From contig JAUWJM010000019.1 of NCBI GenBank assembly GCA_030607715.1, positions 1 through 16,065 of the forward strand: a stretch of 16,065 nucleotides of DNA, in the 5' to 3' direction. The first letter of the stretch is position 1. Each line of letters opens with the position of its first letter. A program made the translations under genes and the position numbers. The notes below the pieces were generated by a model that was given only the letters and a program-made list of their open reading frames with translations, did not search any database and was not told the origin of the DNA. Below, in pieces: positions 1 to 6,952 of the stretch. This stretch comes from Candidatus Aerophobota bacterium. Lineage in GTDB: Bacteria > Aerophobota > Aerophobia > Aerophobales > B3-G15.

Positions 1-582
1 ATTTTTTCTACATTAAGAGGAGAATCTCCTAATTACACCCGTATAATATTTAATTTTGAGGACAAAACCAGGCTATTTTTTACCGATATTAGAGGTTTTG
101 CTGATGTTTATTTAATTTCTGAAAAAGAATGGGAGAAAATTCCTTCTCTGCAAATTATGGGCCCTGAACCCTTGGATCCAGATTTCACCTTAAATAAATT
201 TGAGAATCTGTTAAAAGGGAAAAGGGGGAAGATTAAACCCCTCTTAATGGATCAAAGCTTTATTGCTGGGATAGGAAATATTTATTCTCAGGAGGCTCTT
301 TTTAGGGCAGGAATTCATCCTGAAAGAAACTCCTCTCAGTTAAAAAAAGAAGAGATTGAGAGCCTATATAAAAATCTATTAGGTATCTTGCGAGAGGCTA
401 TTTCCTGTCGGGGTTCTTCAGTCGATGCTTATGTTGATTTGCAGGGAGAAAAGGGAAAATTTAGTTTTCATCTTCAGGTTTATGGGAGAGAAGGAAAAAG
501 TTGTAAGAGATGTGGAAATCCTATAGTTAAAAAAAAGATTGGAGGAAGGGGAACATATTTTTGTCCCCAGTGTCAAAGATAA
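1..582 (+). CDS. mutM: Formamidopyrimidine-DNA glycosylase (Fpg/MutM), 3' part
   Basis: Base-excision repair glycosylase/AP lyase that removes oxidised purines such as 8-oxoguanine. The frame is open from base 1, so the gene begins upstream of the window. 193 codons are visible of a family length of about 270-280, and the catalytic N-terminal Pro-Glu is therefore not seen. Visible signatures are the helix-two-turn-helix segment with DQSFIAGIGNIYSQEALF (about 253-306) and the C-terminal zinc finger CxxC...CxxC ending FCPQCQR (502-579), with the hairpin Arg in GGRGTYFC that family members use to read the lesion. An internal ATG at 157 is not the start, because conserved Fpg sequence continues upstream in frame. 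The TAA at 580-582 is followed by a 78-base gap before the protease gene on the same strand. Fpg and the closely related Nei share this fold; the PQCQ finger and GGRGTYFC favour Fpg. Confidence 0.95.
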   Translation: MFSTLRGESPNYTRIIFNFEDKTRLFFTDIRGFADVYLISEKEWEKIPSLQIMGPEPLDPDFTLNKFENLLKGKRGKIKPLLMDQSFIAGIGNIYSQEALFRAGIHPERNSSQLKKEEIESLYKNLLGILREAISCRGSSVDAYVDLQGEKGKFSFHLQVYGREGKSCKRCGNPIVKKKIGGRGTYFCPQCQR

Positions 583-583
583 A

Positions 584-618
584 AACACATAAGTAATGCG
601 TGAATGCGTAGATGTGTT
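584..618. repeat. Short inverted repeat with internal direct repeats after mutM
   Basis: Directly after the mutM stop, AACACAT (584-590) pairs with ATGTGTT (612-618) around a 21-base loop. The loop contains AATGCGTG followed by AATGCGTAG, so the unit ATGCGT is repeated and then degenerates to ATGTGT. There is no GC-rich stem and no T-run, so I do not call it a terminator. It may be a remnant of a dispersed intergenic repeat. The function is unknown. Confidence 0.35.
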
Positions 619-645
619 AACAAAATAAACCAGATAAACCAAAAC

Positions 646-653
646 AAGGAGGT
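646..653 (+). promoter_or_regulatory. Strong ribosome-binding site for htrA
   Basis: AAGGAGGT lies 7-8 bases before the ATG at 661. It is nearly a full complement to the 16S rRNA tail and fixes the htrA start. No clear -35/-10 pair is visible between 583 and 645, so htrA may be transcribed from upstream of mutM. Confidence 0.8.
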
Positions 654-660
654 TTTTTAA

Positions 661-2208
661 ATGCGAAAAAAAAGTAGAATAAGGAAGATATTTGTTGGTT
701 TAATTGTTGGAATAGGGATTTTAACCATAGGATTAAGTGGGGTTTTTTCTGACTATTTTTCTCTTTATGCAGTGGAACTTCCACAACTAAAGGGACCCCT
801 TTTCCAGGAAAGTTTAAAACCCCATCCTGTAGATCCAGAAACTTTAGAAGGAAAGATAATCAATACTGTTCAAAAGGTGAGTCCGGCTGTAGTAAGTATA
901 AGCACAGAGAGAACGTTAAGTGTTCCAGACTACAGGGATAGATTTTTTTCTTTCCCTGAATTTGACGAGTTTTTTAAAAAATTTTTTGAGCAGTTTCCTC
1001 AAAAAGAATTTAAGCAAAAAGGTCTTGGTTCAGGAATGATTATAAACGAAGATGGCTACATTTTAACCAATGAGCATGTTATTCATGGAGTAGATAAGGA
1101 TAAAATTATGGTTACTCTCTCTACCAATAAAATTCTCAAAGCAGAGATTATTGGAACAGATGGAGATTCAGATATTGCTGTTTTAAAGATTAAGGGAGAT
1201 GACCTGTCTGTAGTGACTTTGGGGGACTCGGATAATCTTAAAGTTGGGCAGTGGGTAATTGCTATTGGTAATCCCTTTGGCTTTGCTCTTTCTCAGCTAA
1301 ATAAAAAATATGAGCCTACAGTTACTGCAGGAGTGGTTAGCGCTACAGGTAGAGCAATTCAAGCTGGAAGAGAAGGAAAAATTTATGCTGATTTAATTCA
1401 AACTGATGCTTCTATTAATCCTGGTAACAGCGGAGGTCCTCTGGTTAACATTTACGGAGAAGTTATTGGGATTAATTCAGCTATTTTTACCCCCTCAGGA
1501 GGCTCAGTGGGAATTGGTTTTGCTATCCCTGTTAATAAAGCTAAAAAATTGCTTCAAAGCCTGGTAAGATATGGGGAGGTAAAGTGGCCCTGGATAGGGA
1601 TATATATGCAGGCGCTTACTCCTGAACTATCAGAGAAATTTGGTGTCAACAAAGGTGTTTTGGTAGCCGATGTAGTAAAGGGAAGCCCAGCCGAGGAAGC
1701 AGGTATTCAAGCTGGCGATATAATTCAGAGGGTAAATGGTCAACTTGTAGAAAATCAGTTTGAGTTAAGAGAGGAAATACTAAAAGCAGAAATTGGACAA
1801 AAGGTAACCTTAGCTGTGATAAGAGAAGGTAAATTATTAGAAATATCTCTTGTTACTGCCCCTAAACCCAAGGAGATTGCACGGGTAGTAGAACCTGAGA
1901 AACCTGAGAAGATAGAAGAGAAACTCCTGGGAATAGAAGTTAATGATATTACTCCTGAGCTAAGGAAAAAGTATAATTTGTCTGAAGAGGAAGCGGGAGT
2001 AGTAGTTGGTGAAGTAGATTCAGGTGGTCCAGCTTATGAGGTAGGACTATCTTCTGGCGATGTAATAAAGATGGTTAACCATACCAAAGTTAGTAGTCTA
2101 AGTGATTTTAAAAAAGCTATGGAAAAGGTTAAACCCGGGGACATAGTTCTGCTTCAGGTCCATCACGAAAAATGGATCATGTTTGTTACTATACAAACCA
2201 GAAAATAA
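661..2208 (+). CDS. htrA: HtrA/DegP-family envelope serine protease with two PDZ domains
   Basis: Exported quality-control protease/chaperone of the Do (S1C) family, expected to degrade or hold misfolded envelope proteins. 515 residues is normal for a two-PDZ DegP/DegQ member. Residues 1-30 are a basic n-region plus hydrophobic stretch, acting as a signal peptide or membrane anchor. The trypsin-like domain spans about 62-300, with the full catalytic triad: His139 in LTNEHV, Asp171 in DSDIAVLK and Ser257 in GNSGGPL. PDZ1 is about 306-400 and PDZ2 about 421-513, joined by a Pro/Glu/Lys-rich linker at 401-420. A Phe-rich segment (95-112) occupies the place of the LA loop, which controls oligomerisation in this family. 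The start is set by a strong Shine-Dalgarno site. The 3' end probably overlaps the start of argS. Whether it acts as DegP, DegQ or DegS cannot be settled from sequence alone. Confidence 0.96.
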   Translation: MRKKSRIRKIFVGLIVGIGILTIGLSGVFSDYFSLYAVELPQLKGPLFQESLKPHPVDPETLEGKIINTVQKVSPAVVSISTERTLSVPDYRDRFFSFPEFDEFFKKFFEQFPQKEFKQKGLGSGMIINEDGYILTNEHVIHGVDKDKIMVTLSTNKILKAEIIGTDGDSDIAVLKIKGDDLSVVTLGDSDNLKVGQWVIAIGNPFGFALSQLNKKYEPTVTAGVVSATGRAIQAGREGKIYADLIQTDASINPGNSGGPLVNIYGEVIGINSAIFTPSGGSVGIGFAIPVNKAKKLLQSLVRYGEVKWPWIGIYMQALTPELSEKFGVNKGVLVADVVKGSPAEEAGIQAGDIIQRVNGQLVENQFELREEILKAEIGQKVTLAVIREGKLLEISLVTAPKPKEIARVVEPEKPEKIEEKLLGIEVNDITPELRKKYNLSEEEAGVVVGEVDSGGPAYEVGLSSGDVIKMVNHTKVSSLSDFKKAMEKVKPGDIVLLQVHHEKWIMFVTIQTRK

Positions 2209-3895
2209 AGCTAAGATATTGGATAATTCAGCAAAGAAACTCATTGAGGATAGTCTTCTACAGGCATCTTTTCAGATTAAAAAAGAAGGTTTTTCTTATC
2301 GCCGAATCCCTTCTATAATTATTACTCGACCCAAAAAGAGGGAATGGGGAGATTTATCTACTAATCTCCCCTTTTCTTTATCTCAGATAAACGGAAAATC
2401 TTCCCTGAAAATAGGAAAAGCTTTAGTTACCTCTCTTAAGGAAAGCAGTTTTTTTTCTCGAGTGGAATTTGTCCCTCCTGGATTTATAAATTTCTTTTTT
2501 TCACCTTCCTATCTGAAAGAAACCATTAAAAAAATAGTTACTGAAAAGGAAGATTTTACTCAGTTTTCAGAGGGGAAGAATAAATTAGTTCAGGTGGAGT
2601 TCATCTCAGCTAATCCCACAGGTCCTTTACATATAGGTCATGCTAGAGCAGCTGCTTTTGGAGATAGTTTAGTTAATACCCTGTCCAAGATTGGATATCA
2701 AGTGAAGAAGGAATATTATGTAAATGACATGGGAGGTCAAATTAGGAGATTGGCTTATTCTCTTCTGGCCAGGATGCAAGAACTGGAGGGAAAACAGGTC
2801 TCTCTTCCTGAGGATGGATATAGAGGAGATTATTTAATTCCTATAGCCAAAAAGGCTCAAGAGGAACTGGGAGAGAAAATAAGAAAAATTAAAGATGAGA
2901 GTAAAATAATTTCTATTTTAACTAAATTCGCAATTAAGGAAATTTTAAAAATAATCAGAGAGGACCTTGATGAATTTGGAGTAAAATTTGACCACTGGTT
3001 TTTTGAATCCACTTTATATCAAAACAATGAGCTTGAAAAAACTATCTCTTTTCTTAAAGAAAAAGATTTCCTCTATGAAAGAGAAGGAGCCCTGTGGTTT
3101 AAAACATCTTTAATTTTAAAGGGAAATCAGGACCGTGTCATAAAAAGAAGAAATGGGGATTACACCTATTTTGCTAACGATATTGCCTATCATAAAAATA
3201 AGCTAAAAAGAGGATTTTACAGAGTTATTGATATCTGGGGAGCGGATCATATTGGATATGTTCCTCGAATGAAGGCAGCTGCTGAGGTTTTAGGTTATCC
3301 CCCTCAAGCTCTTAAGATGGTTATTTATCAGTTAGTTGCCTTAAAAAAGAAAGAAAAGAGACTTTCTGCTTCTACCCGAAAAGGAGAATTTATTACTTTA
3401 AGAGAGGTTCTTCAAGAGGTAGGCAAAGATGCGGCTCGTTTTTTCCTTATTTTAAGAACTGCTGATTCTCATCTTGATTTTGATCTGGAATTAGCTAAAA
3501 GGCAAACACCAGAGAACCCTGTTTTTTATATTCAATATGCTCATGCTCGAATTTGTAGTATTTTGGAAAAGGCGAAAGAAATGGGGATATTATTAAAAGA
3601 GCCTGAAAAGGTAAATCTAAATTTACTAATTACTCCTGAGGAAAGAGATATAATGAGTTATCTTGCCCTTTTACCTGATTGTGTAAGAGAAGCTGCTAAT
3701 AGCCTGGAACCTCACCATTTAGCTGTTTATCTGAAAGAGTTAGCAGGTCTTTTTCACTACTTTTATACCCGTCACAGAGTAATCTCACAAAATAAAGAGC
3801 TTACCAGTGCCCGTCTTGTTCTTATAAAAGCAGTAAGAATTGTGATCTTTGATGTGCTCAGCATCTTAGGAATTTCTGCTCCTACCAAGATGTAA
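2183..3895 (+). CDS. argS: Arginyl-tRNA synthetase
   Basis: Class I aminoacyl-tRNA synthetase that charges tRNA-Arg with arginine in the cytoplasm. Length is up to 570 residues, normal for bacterial ArgS. In order: an Arg-tRNA synthetase N-terminal domain (about 15-110); the HIGH signature in ANPTGPLHIGHARAA (HIGH at 150-153); the ArgS-typical YYVNDMGGQI (178-187) and GADHIGYVPRMKAA; a KMSKS-loop variant SASTRKGEF (395-403); and a helical anticodon-binding DALR domain ending in the family-typical LGISAPTKM. The start is uncertain. The longest reading begins with TTG at 2183 and overlaps htrA by 26 bases. A second in-frame TTG at 2219 lies 10 bases after the htrA stop. Neither has a good Shine-Dalgarno site and no ATG or GTG is suitably placed, so translational coupling to htrA is likely. 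Confidence 0.96.
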   Translation: MLLYKPENKAKILDNSAKKLIEDSLLQASFQIKKEGFSYRRIPSIIITRPKKREWGDLSTNLPFSLSQINGKSSLKIGKALVTSLKESSFFSRVEFVPPGFINFFFSPSYLKETIKKIVTEKEDFTQFSEGKNKLVQVEFISANPTGPLHIGHARAAAFGDSLVNTLSKIGYQVKKEYYVNDMGGQIRRLAYSLLARMQELEGKQVSLPEDGYRGDYLIPIAKKAQEELGEKIRKIKDESKIISILTKFAIKEILKIIREDLDEFGVKFDHWFFESTLYQNNELEKTISFLKEKDFLYEREGALWFKTSLILKGNQDRVIKRRNGDYTYFANDIAYHKNKLKRGFYRVIDIWGADHIGYVPRMKAAAEVLGYPPQALKMVIYQLVALKKKEKRLSASTRKGEFITLREVLQEVGKDAARFFLILRTADSHLDFDLELAKRQTPENPVFYIQYAHARICSILEKAKEMGILLKEPEKVNLNLLITPEERDIMSYLALLPDCVREAANSLEPHHLAVYLKELAGLFHYFYTRHRVISQNKELTSARLVLIKAVRIVIFDVLSILGISAPTKM

Positions 3896-3907
3896 TTTTA
3901 TCTCTTT

Positions 3908-3936
3908 TTGACAAAAGTTTTCTTATGGGATAGAAT
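3908..3936 (+). promoter_or_regulatory. Sigma70-type promoter for the secreted gene pair
   Basis: TTGACA (3908-3913), a spacer of exactly 17 bases, then TAGAAT (3931-3936): a perfect -35 and a 5/6 -10. Transcription would start near 3943, giving a leader of about 58 bases before the GTG at 4001. It lies 13 bases after the argS stop and separates the secreted pair from the housekeeping genes upstream. Confidence 0.7.
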
Positions 3937-4000
3937 TTGCGTAATAATAAAAGTATAAATAGAAATTTTACCATTATTTTTTTTAGGGGAGGTGAAAAAC

Positions 4001-4507
4001 GTGAAAGTGTATTTAACAGGATTTATGATTCTGGCTATGTTATTGGGTATGGTTTTTTTGTCCTCGGCGGCAGAAAAAGGCAGTGATTTGAGTTTGGGCA
4101 TTTACACGAATAAAAAGCAATACAAGATAGGAGAGCCCATTTATTGCACTCTGATCCTGGGAAATGTGGGAGATCAACCTCTAATAGTAAACAAACGTCT
4201 GGTGGTAAATTATAGTTCTCTTTTTCCCCATGAAGTGCTTTTCTATGTTACTGACCCGAATGGTAATTTGCTGGATTTTATTCCTATGGTTATGGTAAGT
4301 ATTTACCCCAGTCCTGAACATTTTGTCACTCTTTCTCCTTCCCAATTTGTTAGAAAGACCTGGGAGATCAGTCGCTACTTCTCTTTTGAAAAAGAAGGTA
4401 AATACAGTATTCAAGCTGTATACGAGAATTATTATCAACCTCAGGGTATGAAAGTCTGGAAGGGGAGTATCACCTCTAATGTTATCAAAATTGAGGTGAG
4501 TAAATAA
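4001..4507 (+). CDS. Small secreted Ig-like/beta-sandwich protein, function unknown
   Basis: Predicted exported protein of 168 residues. I choose the GTG at 4001: AGGGGAGGTG (3985-3994) sits 6 bases upstream as Shine-Dalgarno site, whereas the GTG at 3992 lies inside that site. The first 23 or so residues (MKVYLTGFMILAML..., then LSSAAEKG) form a Sec signal peptide with a likely cleavage after SSA or SAA. No lipobox Cys is present. The mature part reads as alternating beta strands: the YKIGEPIYCTLILGNVGDQPL pattern at the start and YSIQAVYENYY near the end resemble single Ig-like domains that measure 'non-Newtonian' beta-rich surface proteins or BsuPI-type inhibitors, but I cannot assign it to a family with confidence. 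It has its own promoter and ends 22 bases before the next secreted gene, so the two are probably co-transcribed. A chaperone, inhibitor or partner of the metalloprotease-like neighbour is possible, but that is inference only. Confidence 0.75.
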   Translation: MKVYLTGFMILAMLLGMVFLSSAAEKGSDLSLGIYTNKKQYKIGEPIYCTLILGNVGDQPLIVNKRLVVNYSSLFPHEVLFYVTDPNGNLLDFIPMVMVSIYPSPEHFVTLSPSQFVRKTWEISRYFSFEKEGKYSIQAVYENYYQPQGMKVWKGSITSNVIKIEVSK

Positions 4508-4529
4508 CTTATTTTGAAAGGATAAGCCA

Positions 4530-6859
4530 ATGAAAAGATTATTTTTTATTATAATTGCGGGCCTGATGCTTACTTTTATGTTTCTGGTCCCGGGAGTTGG
4601 GCTCAATCTCCTCCTTCTGCAGAAAAAATAGCCGAATTACAGCAGGCTATAAATAAGGCTAATAAGCTGAAAGAAAAGGTTGATAATGATTATGATCAGG
4701 CTAATTGGGAGGCCTGGGAGAAAGCCCAGAAAATATTTGAGGAGGAATACGCAAAGGCAAAAACTGATGAGGAAAAGGAGCAGGCAGGAAAACGATTGGG
4801 TCAGAATACAGATGAGTTTTTCAAGAAAAAGCTAAAAACTTCAGGCTGGTATGATTTAAAAAAGGCCAAAGATGAGGCTTTTCAAAAAATTATTGAAGAT
4901 GTAGACAATGCCTATGATATTGATACCAGTAATATAAAAGGAAAACCCACTTTCGATCAGGATCAGGCGGAGGAGGGTCTGTGCTGGCCTGATGGAACAG
5001 TAAAATTAGGACCTTCAGCTTTTACCTCTCCCGGACGGTTGGCTTCTATTAAAAAGCATGAGGCAACCCATGCCGATCAGGCTACTGAGGGAAGGTGGCG
5101 TAATGATGCAGTGGGAAGAGCTGATATGGAAATTGAGGCTTATGGCCGCGAGATAACCAGTGCCGATACAGTGGGACTTACTGATGCAGAAAGAGAAGAG
5201 GTCCAGAGAAGACTGCACTATTACCTGGAGAGGAAAAAAGCTGCTATAGTATATGAAATGCAACTTGCCACCGGGACTATGGATAACGAAGCTCAGGAAA
5301 AAGAACTGAATAAAATCATCGGGAAAATTCAGGATGTACAAAAGCTGGAAAAAGAAGGTGATGAGGAAGGGGCAATAGCGAAAAAAGATGATGCTATAGA
5401 GGAGTTGGATAAGCTTATTGAGGGAGCAAAGGGAGAGACCAAAGAGACAATGGAAACGTTTAAAGAAGATGTGGAGGAGCTCAAAGAAGCAGAGTTATTC
5501 GTTATGAAAGCTGATACCATTGAGCATTTGCGTGATGCTCGCGATGCTGCCGCCACCACTCAGGCTCAAAAAGATGAGATTAACAAAATCATTGAGAAAA
5601 TCAAAAACCTTATTGATGCTGAAAAAAAAGGAGATGAGGATAAATCCCTGAAGATAAAAAAAGATGCCCTCAAGGAGATTAATGATCTTTTAAAAGATGC
5701 CAAGGGTGCTACCAAAGATAATCTAAAAAAAGCCAAAGAAAAGATAGAAAAACTCATTAAAATTGAAACCAAGATAACTGTTACTGGTAAGGCTGAGAGT
5801 GTAGGAAAGGGACCTGATGGAAGCACCGTCATCTTAGTTCACACCAAGGAATGTAGCCGTTACACAGTAACCGCTACTCCAGGGACCACAGTGAAACCTG
5901 GGCAAACAGTTACTGTAACCGGAACCCAAACAAAGCCAGGTAAGATTAAGGCAACCAGTGTTGTTGCTGTTACTTTTGCTGCACCTCTTAATGAAAGGAA
6001 AAAGGTTAAAAAAGATCAGTACTATCAAGGCTCAGGAACACTACTACCCGATGAAGGTGCCTATGGCAGTTTTGTTATTGCTCCTGATACTGTTGTTGCG
6101 GTGAAGGCAAATGGTGCTACTTCCTCCTTCTTTATTGATAAGGGAGGAGAAAAAGAAGAGGAACTGGAAAGAAAAGGTGATTATTTTGTGGGACTGATAA
6201 AGTCAGGAATTGTTGGGGTAGTTACCGGAGGAATCATTGACGCTATCTTTAATCCTCAGGAAAAAGCACATCTAAAAACTCCTGGTATCAAAGTGGATCC
6301 ATACCATGATGGTGTTATCAACGATCCAATCGAAATTAACCTAAAAGATATTGACCCTGATCGATTGCAAGATTATACCCTTTCAGTTAAAGATATGGCA
6401 ACTGATGAGATAATTGATTATGGTTCACCAGACCTTTATGTCATTGACCAGAAAACAGGGCTCACTACTGCTACTTACTCTTTGGGAGAACTGCCCCCGG
6501 GTTCCAAGAATTTTGTCTTTACAGATCCTGAAGGAAACATCCTGGATAAGAAAGAGATAAGTATATATCGGTATTCCCTGAGCTTTACTCCTTCTCGGGT
6601 AACCCGAGGTGTGCCTGTTTTTGGTGATATTAAATTATTTGGAATGATGGGAAATGAAACAGTAGAGGTTGTTGTCAACTTTGATCCTGTGTTGAAGGCA
6701 GAAGTTATAACTGGCCAGATGATAAGTGAGGCTCCAGGAGAGATAGTTTTTATTGTTACTGCAGATGAGGTTAATCAAAGTCCCACTGACTTTGAATTTG
6801 ATACCTCGGAAGGCCTTGGTCAACAGCAGATAAGAGTAGAAGTAATCTTTCTTGAATAG
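4530..6859 (+). CDS. Large secreted HExxH metalloprotease-like protein, frameshifted in the signal peptide
   Basis: Predicted exported multidomain protein of about 776 residues if the frameshift is bridged. ATG at 4530 follows AAAGGA (4517-4522) and encodes a signal peptide (MKRLFFIIIAGLMLTFMFLV, then PG), but that frame stops at 4629-4631. The -1 frame, open from 4595, continues as SWAQSPPSAEK with a good cleavage site after SWA and runs to the TAG at 6857-6859. No plausible start exists in that frame before TTG 4796. Joined numbering: charged helical segment 30-130; HEATH zinc motif with His177, Glu178, His181 and a possible third ligand in DMEIEAYGRE (Glu201/Glu203), resembling DUF4157-like zincins; two gapless copies of a Lys/Glu-rich repeat (258-322 and 349-413); an OB-like beta domain (about 415-485); a short hydrophobic stretch (about 554-574); Ig-like C-terminal domains. 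Function unknown. Proteolysis of envelope or extracellular protein is inferred from the HExxH motif only. Confidence 0.72.
4589..4595 (+). other. Frameshift point matching a -1 slippery heptamer (C CCG GGA)
   Basis: The zero frame reads GTC CCG GGA GTT and ends at TAG 4629-4631. Re-pairing CCG to CCC and GGA to GGG moves to the -1 frame and reads AGT TGG GCT CAA, restoring a normal signal-peptide end. This is the X XXY YYZ form of -1 slippery sites, though CCCGGGA is not one of the efficient sites known in bacteria. A single-base deletion in the CCC or GGG run would look identical. Confidence 0.6.
5300..5767 (+). repeat. Tandem protein-level repeat (91-residue period) inside the secreted protein
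   Basis: Two gapless copies of about 65 residues each, encoded at about 5300-5494 and 5573-5767, offset by exactly 273 bases. Aligned landmarks are LNKIIGKI with INKIIEKI, KEGDEEG with KKGDEDK, and GAKGETKET with DAKGATKDN. The DNA copies have diverged well beyond recent slippage, so the duplication is old. Both copies are rich in Lys and Glu and are expected to be alpha-helical or coiled-coil. Confidence 0.7.
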
Positions 6860-6903
6860 GAGCTTTCCTGGATGAATAGTATTGTAGAAGATATGTGTTT
6901 TTT

Positions 6904-6928
6904 CTCTGTGATTAAGTTTTAACACTAC
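6904..6928 (+). repeat. Dispersed repeat arm upstream of the DUF4432 gene
   Basis: These 25 bases, with core CTCTGTGATTAAGTTTT, match the reverse complement of 11953-11977 at 23 of 25 positions. In both places the repeat lies just upstream of a TGAGGAG ribosome-binding site and the start codon of an unrelated gene. It is probably one end of a short intergenic repeat. Confidence 0.6.
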
Positions 6929-6952
6929 TAAATCTAAAGTGAGGAGTTTAAA

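Noticed and set aside
3904..3921. Terminator after argS (CTTTT-TGAC-AAAAG then TTTT)
   Set aside because: The stem is five A-T/G-C pairs with almost no GC and overlaps a much clearer -35 box; too weak to call.
5015..6028. Minus-strand open frames opposite the secreted protein
   Set aside because: Low-complexity Ser/Phe/Leu-rich shadows of the Lys/Glu-rich coding strand.
4796..6859. TTG at 4796 as the start of the large secreted protein
   Set aside because: The same frame continues open upstream to 4595 with matching charged-helix composition and a signal-peptidase site, and there is no ribosome-binding site before the TTG.
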